DNA from: a virus
DNA length: 64,000 bases
Virus record (IMG/VR): IMGVR_UViG_3300047494_000112
Span: 123,325 to 187,324 of that record
Strand: one strand, 5' to 3'
Shown here: piece after piece, positions 7,697-17,046 of the stretch
Layout: each line of letters starts with the position of its first letter
How positions within the stretch are numbered: the first letter of the stretch is position 1
The notes under the pieces: generated by a model
Databases searched by the model: none
Seen by the model: the letters and a program-made list of their open reading frames with translations, nothing else
What the model was told of the DNA's origin: nothing
Position numbers and translations under genes: made by a program

Positions 7697-7936
7697 ATGG
7701 CAAAAGTTTTGATCATTGCAAAGTATGCTGATGAGAGTGCGCGTGAATGTTTGGGTAGGCTTTTGGAGGATTTTTGTCTTCAAGACAGCATTTGGGACTC
7801 TTACACTGGTAAACAATTAGGAGTTGCTGAATACTATGAAGCGGACAAGAGAAATTTTGCTGAATCTGTGTTGTCAGAATGTAGGAAATTAAATCCTTCA
7901 GTTGGTTATGACATTGTTGAGGTAAACAAGGCATGA
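7697..7936 (+). CDS. hypothetical small protein
   Basis: Encodes 79 aa; ATG 7697 follows GGAG at 7684, preferred over a TTG at 7634 that lacks a ribosome site. Starts with a beta-strand-like MAKVLIIAKYAD. Overlaps the next gene by 4 nt. Not recognised. Confidence 0.6.
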   Translation: MAKVLIIAKYADESARECLGRLLEDFCLQDSIWDSYTGKQLGVAEYYEADKRNFAESVLSECRKLNPSVGYDIVEVNKA

Positions 7937-8127
7937 TGAAATATTCAGCTTCAATTACTGTTGGTGAACACGACCTTTCTTATCCTGAAGGAACTAACAC
8001 TCTACAAATGCTGGAGATACATCGAGACATTGACAAGATTCAGGATACTGTCACAATTTGGATTGATCAGCAAAGAATTAAGCTGACTTTTGAAGAGTTT
8101 CAGAGCATTGTACGAGAAATAATGTAA
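7933..8127 (+). CDS. hypothetical small protein
   Basis: Encodes 64 aa, ATGA-coupled to the previous gene (ATG 7933, or 7936). Beta-strand-like pattern with a conserved-looking acidic end. Ends just before the tRNA-like fragment at 8128. Confidence 0.6.
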   Translation: MMKYSASITVGEHDLSYPEGTNTLQMLEIHRDIDKIQDTVTIWIDQQRIKLTFEEFQSIVREIM

Positions 8128-8141
8128 TTGGCCGGTTAGCT
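8128..8141 (+). repeat. 14-nt direct repeat, copy 1 (tRNA-Val 5' end)
   Basis: TTGGCCGGTTAGCT is identical to 9406-9419, which is the junction and first 12 nt of tRNA-Val. The two copies flank the helicase gene exactly, so this may be a tRNA 5' remnant left by insertion or duplication. Confidence 0.55.
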
Positions 8142-8152
8142 GGGAGTCTAGC

Positions 8153-9400
8153 TTGAACAAAAAGCAGAAAAGATTCTACAACTTACTAATCAAGAAAACT
8201 AGGGGCGCGTTCTTAGTGCGAGGTCATGCAGGTACAGGTAAAACTTATCTTGCCTGTCGTATAATTGAAAAGTTTTTAGACGATGGAAAAACTGTCACTG
8301 TTTTATGCCCTACGCATCAAGCCAAATATCAGTTTTCAGCCAAACTAGAACAAAATAAGCGTCTTGAAATCGATACTGTAGCCAGTTTTCTTACACAATT
8401 TCCTATAGTAGATAAAGCTACAGGTGAATTGGTGTTTCAAAGAGGTGGCTACGGTGGGTGTGATTCTGATTTGTTGGTAATTGATGAAACTTCAATGGTC
8501 TCTGAATATGAAATGAGTGAACTCCTAATAGCCAAAGAATTTGTATTAGTCATTTTCTTAGGAGATTTTGAGCAACTTCGACCAGTAATGAAAAAACAAG
8601 GAGATCTGTACAAACAGCTAAAAACTTTTACTTTAACACAACAACAGCGCAATGCAGGACCCATTCTTGAAATGTGTTCTGAATTGCGAGAACGCTTATT
8701 TTATCCAGTCAAGTCTGTAGTTAAAGACAACGGGAGCATTATCGTTCACCATACTAGGGAACAACTGATAGAAAAATTTTTAGAAGACTTGCAAAAAGAA
8801 AAAGTAAAATATAACCTGTGCTATTTAGCATACCGAAATGCGACAGTAGAGCAAGTTAGAATAAAAGCACACCGATTACTATATGGCTCTGCCTCGTTTA
8901 CAAAGGGGCAGTACTTACGTTTAGACGGGCGATCTCATGCAGGTAATAATGGCTCAATACTAAAAGTGTTAAAAGTTGAAGCGAGTGAAAAAGTCAAAAT
9001 AGCTGGACTGCTTGTTAGGCTCTTTACACTCAAGATTCGTAATCTTGATTTAAAGCAAGCTTTCCATGTTGATATGGTAGGACCTAAAACTCAGATAAAG
9101 CTAAAAAATCTACTACAAGATTTGTATAATCAATCTGCAAAGTGGTTTCGGAAAAATCATATCAAATGGAAAATATGCCAAGAAGAGATCAAAGAAATAA
9201 GGCAAGTGGTAATGTATAGTTGTCCATATGTTTCTACTGTACACAAGTCTCAAGGTAGATCAATACCTCGTGTTTATGTAGACACTTTGGATATTAATAG
9301 TGGAAACGATCGCAAACGTTTAATGTACGTCGGTTGTTCTCGAGCCATTGATAAAGTACATACGGTTCGAGTACCTGATAAATCTAAAAAGAAAAGATAG
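8153..9400 (+). CDS. dda: Dda-like SF1B DNA helicase
   Basis: Encodes 415 aa from TTG 8153 behind GGGAG. Walker A is GHAGTGKT (residues 24-31) and Walker B is LLVIDETSM (about 105-113). A QQQRN box follows, and near the C-terminus come STVHKSQGRS and MYVGCSRA, which are SF1 motifs V-VI. Order and size (about 440 aa in T4) match phage Dda/RecD-like 5'-3' helicases that clear template-bound proteins and help start replication. A 14-nt repeat flanks the gene, and tRNA-Val begins 8 nt after its stop. The UvrD/Pif1-like superfamily is certain; the exact Dda role is inferred from phage context. Confidence 0.85.
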   Translation: MNKKQKRFYNLLIKKTRGAFLVRGHAGTGKTYLACRIIEKFLDDGKTVTVLCPTHQAKYQFSAKLEQNKRLEIDTVASFLTQFPIVDKATGELVFQRGGYGGCDSDLLVIDETSMVSEYEMSELLIAKEFVLVIFLGDFEQLRPVMKKQGDLYKQLKTFTLTQQQRNAGPILEMCSELRERLFYPVKSVVKDNGSIIVHHTREQLIEKFLEDLQKEKVKYNLCYLAYRNATVEQVRIKAHRLLYGSASFTKGQYLRLDGRSHAGNNGSILKVLKVEASEKVKIAGLLVRLFTLKIRNLDLKQAFHVDMVGPKTQIKLKNLLQDLYNQSAKWFRKNHIKWKICQEEIKEIRQVVMYSCPYVSTVHKSQGRSIPRVYVDTLDINSGNDRKRLMYVGCSRAIDKVHTVRVPDKSKKKR

Positions 9401-9405
9401 TATGT

Positions 9406-9419
9406 TTGGCCGGTTAGCT
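9406..9419 (+). repeat. 14-nt direct repeat, copy 2
   Basis: Second copy of TTGGCCGGTTAGCT, here forming the start of tRNA-Val. See copy 1 at 8128. Confidence 0.55.
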
Positions 9420-9482
9420 CAGCGGTAGAGCATTCCCTTTACACGGGACAGGTCGGCGGTTCAATCCCGTCACCGGCTACCA
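9408..9482 (+). tRNA. tRNA-Val (TAC)
   Basis: Acceptor GGCCGGT pairs with ACCGGCT (terminal G-T), then A and encoded CCA. T arm GGCGG-TTCAATC-CCGTC. Anticodon loop TTTACAC gives TAC; the base of the anticodon stem has one T-C mismatch. First of three clustered tRNAs. Confidence 0.88.
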
Positions 9483-9487
9483 AAATA

Positions 9488-9563
9488 TACGCCTTGGTGG
9501 AATTGGTAACACCCCAAATTTTGATTTTGGAGATTCCTGGTTCGAGCCCAGGAGGCGTAACCA
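9488..9563 (+). tRNA. tRNA-Gln (TTG)
   Basis: Acceptor TACGCCT pairs perfectly with AGGCGTA, then A and encoded CCA. Anticodon stem CCAAA/TTTGG holds loop TTTTGAT, anticodon TTG. T arm CCTGG-TTCGAGC-CCAGG. Confidence 0.92.
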
Positions 9564-9567
9564 GTAT

Positions 9568-9652
9568 GGGGTCGTGGAGGAATGGCATACTCTTCAGACT
9601 TAAAATCTGACGCCCGTAGGGATTGTGGGTTCGAGTCCCACCGGCCCCACCA
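9568..9652 (+). tRNA. tRNA-Leu (TAA)
   Basis: Acceptor GGGGTCG pairs with CGGCCCC (one T-G), then A and encoded CCA. Anticodon stem TCAGA/TCTGA with loop CTTAAAA gives TAA. A long variable arm follows, as expected for a class II tRNA, then T arm GTGGG-TTCGAGT-CCCAC. Confidence 0.92.
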
Positions 9653-9675
9653 AAATTTATAACAAAGGAAAACAA

Positions 9676-9909
9676 ATGAAAAATCTATACGTGCATACAG
9701 TGTCTGTGCCCAAGTTTGCTTTTTGGTACGACGGAGAAGGAATGAAGTATCGTACTGGGCCATATCTGTTTTGGGAAAAACTAATTCGAGACTATGGACC
9801 AGCAGGTGGCAAATGGTCGGCTCTACTAGGAGGTTTTACTCCTTCAATTAGGTTCAAGAACAAGACGGATGCAAATAATTTATCAGTATATTTGTCGTTG
9901 TTCAAATGA
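9676..9909 (+). CDS. hypothetical small protein
   Basis: Encodes 77 aa; ATG 9676 follows AAAGGAAAACAA. A longer in-frame version beginning at 9625 would run through tRNA-Leu and is rejected. Aromatic and basic, no recognised motif. Confidence 0.6.
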   Translation: MKNLYVHTVSVPKFAFWYDGEGMKYRTGPYLFWEKLIRDYGPAGGKWSALLGGFTPSIRFKNKTDANNLSVYLSLFK

Positions 9910-9943
9910 AGGTAACTCTATCACAGTTAAAAAGTGAGATGCT

Positions 9944-10141
9944 ATGGGTCTCAGTTACGGAGAGTGGCTACGCAAGTCTAATGAAACAGCGGACATTAGA
10001 CAAGCATATGAGATGTTTGACCAAATGACCTTGTCGATTGGTAAAAGTTATAGAACTGAAATTTTCAACGCTATCTATCATGAAGCTGAACGTCGTTGGA
10101 AAGAAAGAAAAGAGCAATATGACACAGAAGACGGGAATTAG
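9944..10141 (+). CDS. hypothetical small protein
   Basis: Encodes 65 aa with a weak ribosome site (GTGAGATGCT). Helical, with a charged C-terminus. Overlaps the topoisomerase start at 10119 by 23 nt, consistent with coupling. Function unknown. Confidence 0.5.
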   Translation: MGLSYGEWLRKSNETADIRQAYEMFDQMTLSIGKSYRTEIFNAIYHEAERRWKERKEQYDTEDGN

Positions 10142-12029
10142 GTTAACGCAATCAGAAAAAGATGTCTCCTACTTTAAAGACGATCTGCACAAAATTCGAG
10201 CTAAGCCACAAATGTACGCTGGTGCGACAGACGTCACTGGCGTTTTTACGCTTCTACGTGAGATATTAGATAATGCAGTAGATGAAGCTAGAGCAGGACG
10301 AAATAATCAGATTGATATTTGGCTTACTGAAAAAGCATTTTGGGTTCGTGATTTGGGTACCGGAATACCTGTCAAAAAACATCCTGAGGCAAAAATTAGC
10401 ACACTCACTCACATTCTGACTAGCTTACAGTCATCAGCAAAAATGACCTCAGGCAAAGCTTACAAGACTGCTATCGGAACCCACGGGGCAGGACTGAAAG
10501 TTACCAATGCTCTTAGCAAACTATATAGAGTATGGACTTACAGGCCTGATGCTGATGGCTGGCACCATACTGAATTTCAAAGTGGCGTTGAAAAAGTAAA
10601 AGTACAAAAAAGTAACGCTCCAAAGTTACCTGACGGAACAAAGCCAAAATCTGGCACTGTAATGATGTTCATTCCAGATGAGGTAATATTTGGCAAGTTT
10701 ACCAAAGCTTGGTTAGGCTCTGATACTCAAAAGATAAAAACCCACTGTAAGATTATAGAACAGTGGAGTGAGATGGCTGCGTATATGAACGCAGGGCTAC
10801 AGGTTACTTTTACTTTTCGAGATCAAAAACCCAAGGTTTGGAAATTTAAAGACGGTATTTATGCCTATACAACAAAGCGCCTATCTGATCTAAACGCTGA
10901 GCCTATTAACAAGAAGCCAATCTTTCATACGTCTCAAAACATGGACTTGGTTCTTTCCTTTGCCGATGTTGAAGGATGTGAAATAGAGTTTTTTACCAAC
11001 ACTATCAGAAACATTGAACAGGGAGTTCATGCGGATGCTTTGTATAAAGCTATGTTTGACTCCCTAAAACCGTTTCAAAAGAAGCTAAAATACACTCCTA
11101 CTGACCTCCGGGACGGATGTGTCGGTTTGCTAAATTATAAGATTGATGCTCCACAATTCGATAGTCAGACTAAGGAAAAACTTGTTGACGGGAGAGTAAA
11201 GGAGTCCTGCTACAAAGAATGTTTAGATACTTTGGAGGAATACTGGAAAAAGAACAAATCTATAGCTCAACAAATTGTCAAACGAGCTTCAGAACTACGG
11301 AGCATGACGGCTGATTTCTTGAAAGATAAAAAGCTGATAAAAAACGTCAATGCAGCTAAAAAGAAAATGAGCGCCAAGCTTGCTGATATTGTGGGAAATA
11401 CACCAGTTGAAAAGACTGAGCTGTACCTAGTTGAGGGCGACAGTGCAGGCGGCCAAGCAAAGGCTGCTCGCAATAAATCTTTCCAAGCCGTTTTTCCTTT
11501 AAAAGGGAAACCATTGAATGTAATGACTGCAAAAAAAGATAAAATTAACAACAATAAAGAGATTGCAGGAATACTTGCTGCCATTGGTCTGGACATGAAT
11601 GCCAAAACTCCTACTGATAAAGTTAGATACGGAAAGATTATATTTCTAGCTGATGGTGATGATGACGGTCACCACATTAATGCTTTACTGATTGGCTTAT
11701 TTTGGAAATATTTGCCAGGCTTGTTCAAACAAGGTCGAATATATCTAGTTGATAGTCCAAAATACATCACTCGATATAAAGGCAAAGTTCACTTTGCTCA
11801 TACAAAAGAAAAGCTGTATAAAAGACTAGGAACTCAAAACTTGACTATAACCTATTTGAAGGGCTGGGGGGAACTTAATGCTATTGACATGAAACCTCTT
11901 GTGTTTGATACAGAGAGTAGAAAATTAATCAGACTAACTGTACCGAATGATAAAAAAAGCATCAAAGATTTTGAAGCTATGCTGAGTAAAGACAAAGAAC
12001 TTCTTAGAGAAGATTTAGGGCTTAGCTAA
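10119..12029 (+). CDS. type II DNA topoisomerase, ATPase/TOPRIM (GyrB/ParE-like) subunit
   Basis: Encodes 636 aa from ATG 10119; a 27-residue extension back to 10038 would be translated from inside the previous gene and matches nothing. The GHKL ATPase opens with REILDNAVDEA (Glu48 is the expected catalytic base), then DLGTGIPV and GTHGAGLKVTNALS. The TOPRIM domain has LVEGDSAGGQ (about 437-446) and LADGDDDGHH (about 511-520), giving the metal-binding acidic residues. Length fits GyrB/ParE without insertions. Works with the next gene as a heterotetramer that passes DNA duplexes during replication, comparable to T4 gp39/gp60 with gp52. The stop overlaps the next start by one base. Confidence 0.93.
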   Translation: MTQKTGIRLTQSEKDVSYFKDDLHKIRAKPQMYAGATDVTGVFTLLREILDNAVDEARAGRNNQIDIWLTEKAFWVRDLGTGIPVKKHPEAKISTLTHILTSLQSSAKMTSGKAYKTAIGTHGAGLKVTNALSKLYRVWTYRPDADGWHHTEFQSGVEKVKVQKSNAPKLPDGTKPKSGTVMMFIPDEVIFGKFTKAWLGSDTQKIKTHCKIIEQWSEMAAYMNAGLQVTFTFRDQKPKVWKFKDGIYAYTTKRLSDLNAEPINKKPIFHTSQNMDLVLSFADVEGCEIEFFTNTIRNIEQGVHADALYKAMFDSLKPFQKKLKYTPTDLRDGCVGLLNYKIDAPQFDSQTKEKLVDGRVKESCYKECLDTLEEYWKKNKSIAQQIVKRASELRSMTADFLKDKKLIKNVNAAKKKMSAKLADIVGNTPVEKTELYLVEGDSAGGQAKAARNKSFQAVFPLKGKPLNVMTAKKDKINNNKEIAGILAAIGLDMNAKTPTDKVRYGKIIFLADGDDDGHHINALLIGLFWKYLPGLFKQGRIYLVDSPKYITRYKGKVHFAHTKEKLYKRLGTQNLTITYLKGWGELNAIDMKPLVFDTESRKLIRLTVPNDKKSIKDFEAMLSKDKELLREDLGLS

Positions 12030-13465
12030 TGGAAAAAATCAGAGAAAAGTATTTTACTGTTGCGGGTAAAGAAGCCTACTATACATACTCTAATATGGTC
12101 AATGAGGATCGTTCCATTCCTACTGCATTAGAAGGTCTCAAACCCAGTGGACGAAGAGCCTTGTGGACTTTGCATACCTTGGGGCTTACTAGTAAAGCCG
12201 GGTATATGAAAACGGCAAGAGCAATTGGAGAGTGTCTTGGAAAATTTCATCCCCATGGTGACAAAAGTTTACACGATACATATGTTACCTTAGTTCAAAG
12301 TCCACTGTCAATGGCTGACGGTTCCGGCGGCTGGGGCAGCTTTGCGAATCCAAAAGGCATTGCTGCCATGAGGTATTCTGAAATTCGCATGTCGCTTTAT
12401 AGCGAAAAGGTTTTCTTTGACAAATTTTATCTTCCAACTGTAAAGCTATATCCAAACTATGACGGTAAAGAAGTTGAGCCGTTGATCCTACCCTCTTTGG
12501 TACCTAATCTTCTAGTAAATGGAAGCTTTGGTATCGGCGTAGGTGTAAGTACAAGCAATCCTAGCTTTACCTTTGCAAGTGTTGTAAAAGTTCTGATAAA
12601 GACTTTAACTAGTAAAGAACCCTGTACGCCAAAAACTTGTATGGACTTGGTGTTTACTTCAAAGTACGAAGGTATACCCGTATTTAGTAAAGACGAATTT
12701 TTACGACTACATAGAACAGGAAAAGGTAAGGTAAAATTTGTATCTAAATACACTTTGGATCCCAAGAAAAAAGAAATGCGAATAACGCAGTTTGCACCTT
12801 TTGGTAGCTTAGAAAAATGCTTAGAAAAAGCATTAGCAATGAAGACTGTTGCGTCTGTTAATGAGATATCAGACGTGACTGATAAGCACGGGACAATTTT
12901 AGTCAAATTACGCATGACTGGTAGCGAAGCAGAGTTAAAGAAAGAAGCAGATAGAATAATTGACCAGGCTTTTTCAGCACAAAAAAGCTACAATATTAAG
13001 GTGCTTGATCGAGAACTAGATGAAGATAAACAGGATACAAAACGTAAATTGCGAGACGCAATTACTCCTGAGTTGATTAACGGCTGGATAAAATATCGAA
13101 TAGCAATGGAAATTGAAGCTTGCCAATATTGGATAATTCAGGTTCAAAAAGAAATTGATTACCGTTTGCTTTTAATTAAAGCTGTTGACCAACTTGAAGT
13201 CATCATTAAAGCTTTACGTCAAAAATTTTCAAAGGACGAATTGCGTGCCTACGTTGCCAAGCACATGAGGATAACCTCTGATGAAGCTGAAGTTATTATC
13301 AATCTAAAAGTGTATCAATTGCGTCGGCTTGAAGCTAATCAGCTAAAACAGGAAATTGAAGAGAGAAAAAAGACAATTGCCGGTTACAAAGAGAGGATAA
13401 AAAATCCTGCTACCTATATCGCAACCCAACTAGATGGTTTTGCAAAAACTTTTGCCAAAACCTAA
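12029..13465 (+). CDS. type II DNA topoisomerase, DNA-cleaving (GyrA/ParC-like) subunit
   Basis: Encodes 478 aa, translated immediately after the ATPase subunit (TAATG). The winged-helix catalytic region includes KPSGRRALWTL, GKFHPHGDKS and AAMRYSEIR, so Tyr116 is the expected tyrosine that attacks DNA. A coiled-coil C-gate follows. The protein stops after the breakage-reunion core and has no GyrA-type beta-pinwheel. It is therefore T4 gp52-like in size (442 aa) and unlikely to be a true supercoiling gyrase (inference). Confidence 0.93.
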   Translation: MEKIREKYFTVAGKEAYYTYSNMVNEDRSIPTALEGLKPSGRRALWTLHTLGLTSKAGYMKTARAIGECLGKFHPHGDKSLHDTYVTLVQSPLSMADGSGGWGSFANPKGIAAMRYSEIRMSLYSEKVFFDKFYLPTVKLYPNYDGKEVEPLILPSLVPNLLVNGSFGIGVGVSTSNPSFTFASVVKVLIKTLTSKEPCTPKTCMDLVFTSKYEGIPVFSKDEFLRLHRTGKGKVKFVSKYTLDPKKKEMRITQFAPFGSLEKCLEKALAMKTVASVNEISDVTDKHGTILVKLRMTGSEAELKKEADRIIDQAFSAQKSYNIKVLDRELDEDKQDTKRKLRDAITPELINGWIKYRIAMEIEACQYWIIQVQKEIDYRLLLIKAVDQLEVIIKALRQKFSKDELRAYVAKHMRITSDEAEVIINLKVYQLRRLEANQLKQEIEERKKTIAGYKERIKNPATYIATQLDGFAKTFAKT

Positions 13466-13498
13466 TCTGGTAAAATATACATGAAGGGGTTACTCTAG

Positions 13499-13729
13499 AT
13501 GGAAAAAGAAATATTAACCTTTGCTCAAGCAATTGAAATAATGGACAAAGGCGGAGTAGTCTGTCTTGGAAAAGAGGCAAACGTTATCTACAAAAAAATT
13601 TTTGGTCTGTACGTTAAACGTTTCGGCTGGTTCAGCGTAGAGAATGCCGTCTTTCAAGGCGAACATTTTAACTTGCCTTGGTACGAAGTTAAATCCGTCG
13701 ATGTAGCAAAGGGAGAGGCTCGTGTCTGA
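13499..13729 (+). CDS. hypothetical small protein
   Basis: Encodes 76 aa. Starts a fresh group 33 nt after the topoisomerase, with AAGGGGTTACTCTAG upstream. Aromatic and beta-like, resembling small phage proteins that carry a single folded domain. Overlaps the next gene by 8 nt. Confidence 0.6.
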   Translation: MEKEILTFAQAIEIMDKGGVVCLGKEANVIYKKIFGLYVKRFGWFSVENAVFQGEHFNLPWYEVKSVDVAKGEARV

Positions 13730-14567
13730 TAATCAAGAAGTATCACTAGAAGTAAAGAACGCATTGCAGAGCGCTTTGGATGACGTCTCAGATAACCCTC
13801 TTACAGAAATGCGCTTATATGTCTTTGAACAAATGATGGAGCTACTTAAAAATGTACCCGATCAATTTGAAACGTTGGCTGTTGCTCGTTTAGCATTGAT
13901 AGGCAATGTAACGGGTTTGGTTCAGCAAAACGCTAACTTAATGTCACTTGTACAAAGTGTCTGTGAGTGGTTTGGCGTTACTGTAAGAGTAACTGCTTAC
14001 AACGGCACTCAAGTATTTGAGCAAGATTTAGCTATTGTTGCAGATTCAAGATACGATATTAAAACTTTGCAGCAAGCCATGATTTCACTAAAGGCAAAAA
14101 TCAATATTATTGTCAGTGAAGCCGAAGCTAAAGGCAAACTGCACGATGAATTGAACAACAAAATTATCAACATGACCGAAGAAACGGTTAGACTGCAAAA
14201 TCGAATAAAAGAATTTGCAAACGCTCCGCCTCCTTTGACAATTGAAAAACCCTTTCGTTTAGCGCGCTCATTCATTAAAGATGGACAAGTGCGCTTTTTG
14301 TACATTTGCAAAGACGAGACTGGTGATCAAGGATACAAAGTCACTAAGCATTTAAGCAAGGCACTAGCTTGGGATGATGCTGGTAAGGCAGCAGAACGTT
14401 TGGTGCATCTAATGCAAAACGCTTTGGAATATCCAATACCCAAAATTTACGATTACAATGTTTTGTCTCTTCATGTCATGAACCCTTCTACAAAGATCTC
14501 GACTGAGACCCAACTAGCTCTCTCTCAAGCTCGAATTAGAGCTGAGAAAAACTTGAAAGCTAAATGA
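13722..14567 (+). CDS. hypothetical protein, mostly helical, in the vWA cluster
   Basis: Encodes 281 aa from GTG 13722 behind GGGAGAGG. Residues about 100-165 look like a coiled coil. The C-terminal 110 residues form a separate domain beginning near KPFRLARSFI. No catalytic motif seen. Same run of genes as the 577-aa coiled-coil protein and the vWA protein. Confidence 0.65.
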   Translation: MSDNQEVSLEVKNALQSALDDVSDNPLTEMRLYVFEQMMELLKNVPDQFETLAVARLALIGNVTGLVQQNANLMSLVQSVCEWFGVTVRVTAYNGTQVFEQDLAIVADSRYDIKTLQQAMISLKAKINIIVSEAEAKGKLHDELNNKIINMTEETVRLQNRIKEFANAPPPLTIEKPFRLARSFIKDGQVRFLYICKDETGDQGYKVTKHLSKALAWDDAGKAAERLVHLMQNALEYPIPKIYDYNVLSLHVMNPSTKISTETQLALSQARIRAEKNLKAK

Positions 14568-14568
14568 A

Positions 14569-16302
14569 ATGAGATTAATAGACCTACTTTCAGCACTCAA
14601 AAAGGAACTAGAAGCTGCTAGAGCTTCCGATGGTTCTGAAGAGCAGCTTGAGCAACACTATCATACTTTGACTGCTAGATTTGATGAGTTAAATAAATAC
14701 AAGTTATCAGATGATGTTGTAGTCGTGGGTATCAATATTGCTGAAGTTAAATCGGATTTAAAGAACGTTAAAAACGTTTTTTATTCAGTACACTCTGGTC
14801 TACTTGATGATGAGATAAATAAAGGAAAATATTCACGCGAATTGGGAATATTGGCTGTCAAGGTAGGTGAAGCTGTCGATAGAATTAGTAAAGAATACCT
14901 AAAGACGGCAATGATAAAATTTACAGAAAAAGCCTCTCCTGCAGTTGCTTTGCAAGTTGAAGCTGCTACAGATTCAAAAAAGACTTTCAAGGCTCTAGTT
15001 GATATGAGCCAAGAATTGCAGGAAGCCAAGCATGATATAGAAGAAGCAGGGAAAATTCAAATAGGCCTCAATATAGAAGATCCTTTGCATGTTAAATACC
15101 TGCGTGAAACGCAATCAGCTCCTTCCACGCCAGAGGGTTTTCGAGCCTTGCAGGACAAGGACAAAATTAGTCATGATCCAAAGGAAGCTGAAAAAGATCA
15201 AAGAGTAAGGCTAAACAATCTGAATCAAGACGACAGAGCTTATTCTGTTCTTGAAAATTACCAAGACGGTGTACGCAAATTAGCTGCAACCCATTGTTTG
15301 CCTAATATGAACTGGACAATAGGGCGAGGTCCAGTTTGGTTCATGTCAAAACCTGCATTAAAAGAATTTCAAATCAAGGGGTTAAAAGTTAGATTTGATC
15401 CTTTCTTTCCTGGTTGGATAGTAGCAGATCAATATCTGTTAGGCATAAAGCCAAGTTTGTTAAAAGACAAAAAAGAGCTTCTGCATTCACTAAGGCACAT
15501 TCGTGAAGCTTTTAGTCAGAGGTTTTACACTCCTTTTGTATATGTTACCTTGCCGCATGTAAATTTAAACAATAAAGAAATTTCAAAAAATAAAACAAAG
15601 GAAGAGACTAATCAATACGGTCAGCTTGTGATCAATAAAAAGAAGCAGCGATCTGATCCTGGACTAAAAGAAGACATTAGTGTGGAGATTCCAAAATTTA
15701 AACCATTACCAGGCAGTAGTTTAATCTGGACCTGGTTGATGCCCGAAAACAAATATAATGCTTTGCCTTTTCTAAAAATACAAGATTTTGGATTTCCAGT
15801 AGCGCAATCAATGCGTAAATTGGATGAGCGAATGGCTAACAGCATTATTCCTTCCCTAAAAGAAGATGCTGCAAAACGAGATGCTTTGATGCGTGAATAT
15901 AGCATTAAAGTAGACAAGGAGTATTATGAACAGGTTAAACCTTTAACCGCTCAGATTAAAGAGATTGAGGAGAAAGTTACCTCAATGGAATTGACAAAAA
16001 CTGATCTGGCAACACGTTATGTCAAGCTAGAAGAGCATCTGAAAGAGTTGCAGCAAAGTTTAGCGCTGGCAGGTATAGGCTCTTTGCGAGAAAAGCTAAG
16101 CCTTGAGATTCAAGCACAAGAAGACAAAATAGCTGCTCTAAATGGACAAATTGAAGGCCATAGAGCAATTATTAAATCCTTGGGCAAAGAGTCAAAGTCA
16201 ATTAAAGCTCAAATGGCGGCTTTGCAATCTCGTATTCGTCAAGAGCAAATGAGCGCGATAAAAGCTATAAAAGAAGGGAAAAAACCGGAGGATCCAAAAT
16301 AG
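14569..16302 (+). CDS. large coiled-coil protein of the vWA cluster
   Basis: Encodes 577 aa from ATG 14569, one base after the previous stop; no strong ribosome site, so translation is probably coupled. Helical N-terminal half, then a globular middle (about 240-420) with many Trp/Phe/Pro, then an uninterrupted coiled coil from about residue 440 to 565. Lys-rich end. Architecture suggests a scaffold or tether; no enzyme motif seen. Not recognised. Confidence 0.7.
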   Translation: MRLIDLLSALKKELEAARASDGSEEQLEQHYHTLTARFDELNKYKLSDDVVVVGINIAEVKSDLKNVKNVFYSVHSGLLDDEINKGKYSRELGILAVKVGEAVDRISKEYLKTAMIKFTEKASPAVALQVEAATDSKKTFKALVDMSQELQEAKHDIEEAGKIQIGLNIEDPLHVKYLRETQSAPSTPEGFRALQDKDKISHDPKEAEKDQRVRLNNLNQDDRAYSVLENYQDGVRKLAATHCLPNMNWTIGRGPVWFMSKPALKEFQIKGLKVRFDPFFPGWIVADQYLLGIKPSLLKDKKELLHSLRHIREAFSQRFYTPFVYVTLPHVNLNNKEISKNKTKEETNQYGQLVINKKKQRSDPGLKEDISVEIPKFKPLPGSSLIWTWLMPENKYNALPFLKIQDFGFPVAQSMRKLDERMANSIIPSLKEDAAKRDALMREYSIKVDKEYYEQVKPLTAQIKEIEEKVTSMELTKTDLATRYVKLEEHLKELQQSLALAGIGSLREKLSLEIQAQEDKIAALNGQIEGHRAIIKSLGKESKSIKAQMAALQSRIRQEQMSAIKAIKEGKKPEDPK

Positions 16303-16373
16303 TGGCTAAATTTGCTTAATGCGATCCAGACTGTAGAATACACGTGCCTAAAAATTTAAAACAGGAGAACACA

Positions 16374-17042
16374 ATGGACTTTGGTTTCGATAGCACAAAA
16401 TTAATGAACCGCTTCTTTCGCAAAGTTGATGGAGTGGTTTGGGACTTGCTTTCCGGTAATGTAGGGGTTAGGACAAACGAAGGTATTGCTAGCTTAACTG
16501 AGGAAATTGAGGAAGTTCCTTCTACCAAAGCTGGAAAAATTGTTCCAGGCACCATTAGTTATGGCGTAACCATTAACCCAATGGAGAGCATGGGATTTCC
16601 TTTGCCTGCATTTGCACAAAACACTCCTGCTTCTTCAGTAAAGCCGGGTGATCTTATCAGTGGTGCAAAAGGATTAATGGGTTGGGTTACAGACATTAAG
16701 CCCAAATCTTACAGCATAATGAAGGCTGACGGAACCATTACAAATTGGTTCCCGCCAAAGGTTCAGTTCTTTGGACCGGAAAGCGGAATTATGGTTGTAA
16801 GGTCTTTGACTAACCTAATGGGCGGCAGCAAGGACGGTGTTGCTAATCTTGGCAATATGCTTTTGCCTATGCTAATGATGAATGAAGGCAAAATTGATTC
16901 TAGCATGGAAAAAATGTTGCCGTTGATGCTGTTTGGAGGCATTGGCGGAATGACAGGTGCAGGTTCCACTGCTGGTGGTATGAATAACATGATGCCCATG
17001 CTAATGATGATGAGCATGATGAAAGGTGGAAAGTCTTTTTAA
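16374..17042 (+). CDS. phage protein with Met/Gly-rich C-terminus, vWA cluster
   Basis: Encodes 222 aa; ATG 16374 follows AGGAGAACACA (a GTG at 16344 is rejected). The first 150 residues look beta-rich, with GDLISGAKGLMGWV. The last 70 residues are a Gly/Met-rich hydrophobic segment ending MMSMMKGGKSF. I recall similar Met-rich C-termini in phage and bacterial proteins of unknown function. A weak membrane or self-association surface is plausible. Lies between the coiled-coil protein and the vWA protein. Confidence 0.65.
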   Translation: MDFGFDSTKLMNRFFRKVDGVVWDLLSGNVGVRTNEGIASLTEEIEEVPSTKAGKIVPGTISYGVTINPMESMGFPLPAFAQNTPASSVKPGDLISGAKGLMGWVTDIKPKSYSIMKADGTITNWFPPKVQFFGPESGIMVVRSLTNLMGGSKDGVANLGNMLLPMLMMNEGKIDSSMEKMLPLMLFGGIGGMTGAGSTAGGMNNMMPMLMMMSMMKGGKSF

Positions 17043-17046
17043 CTCA

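Noticed and set aside
9439-9763. Two minus-strand ORFs of 78 and 97 aa with GAGGTRTHNPYG-like sequence
   Set aside because: They lie antisense to the tRNA-Val/Gln/Leu cluster; this translation is the well-known artefact of antisense tRNA genes in databases.
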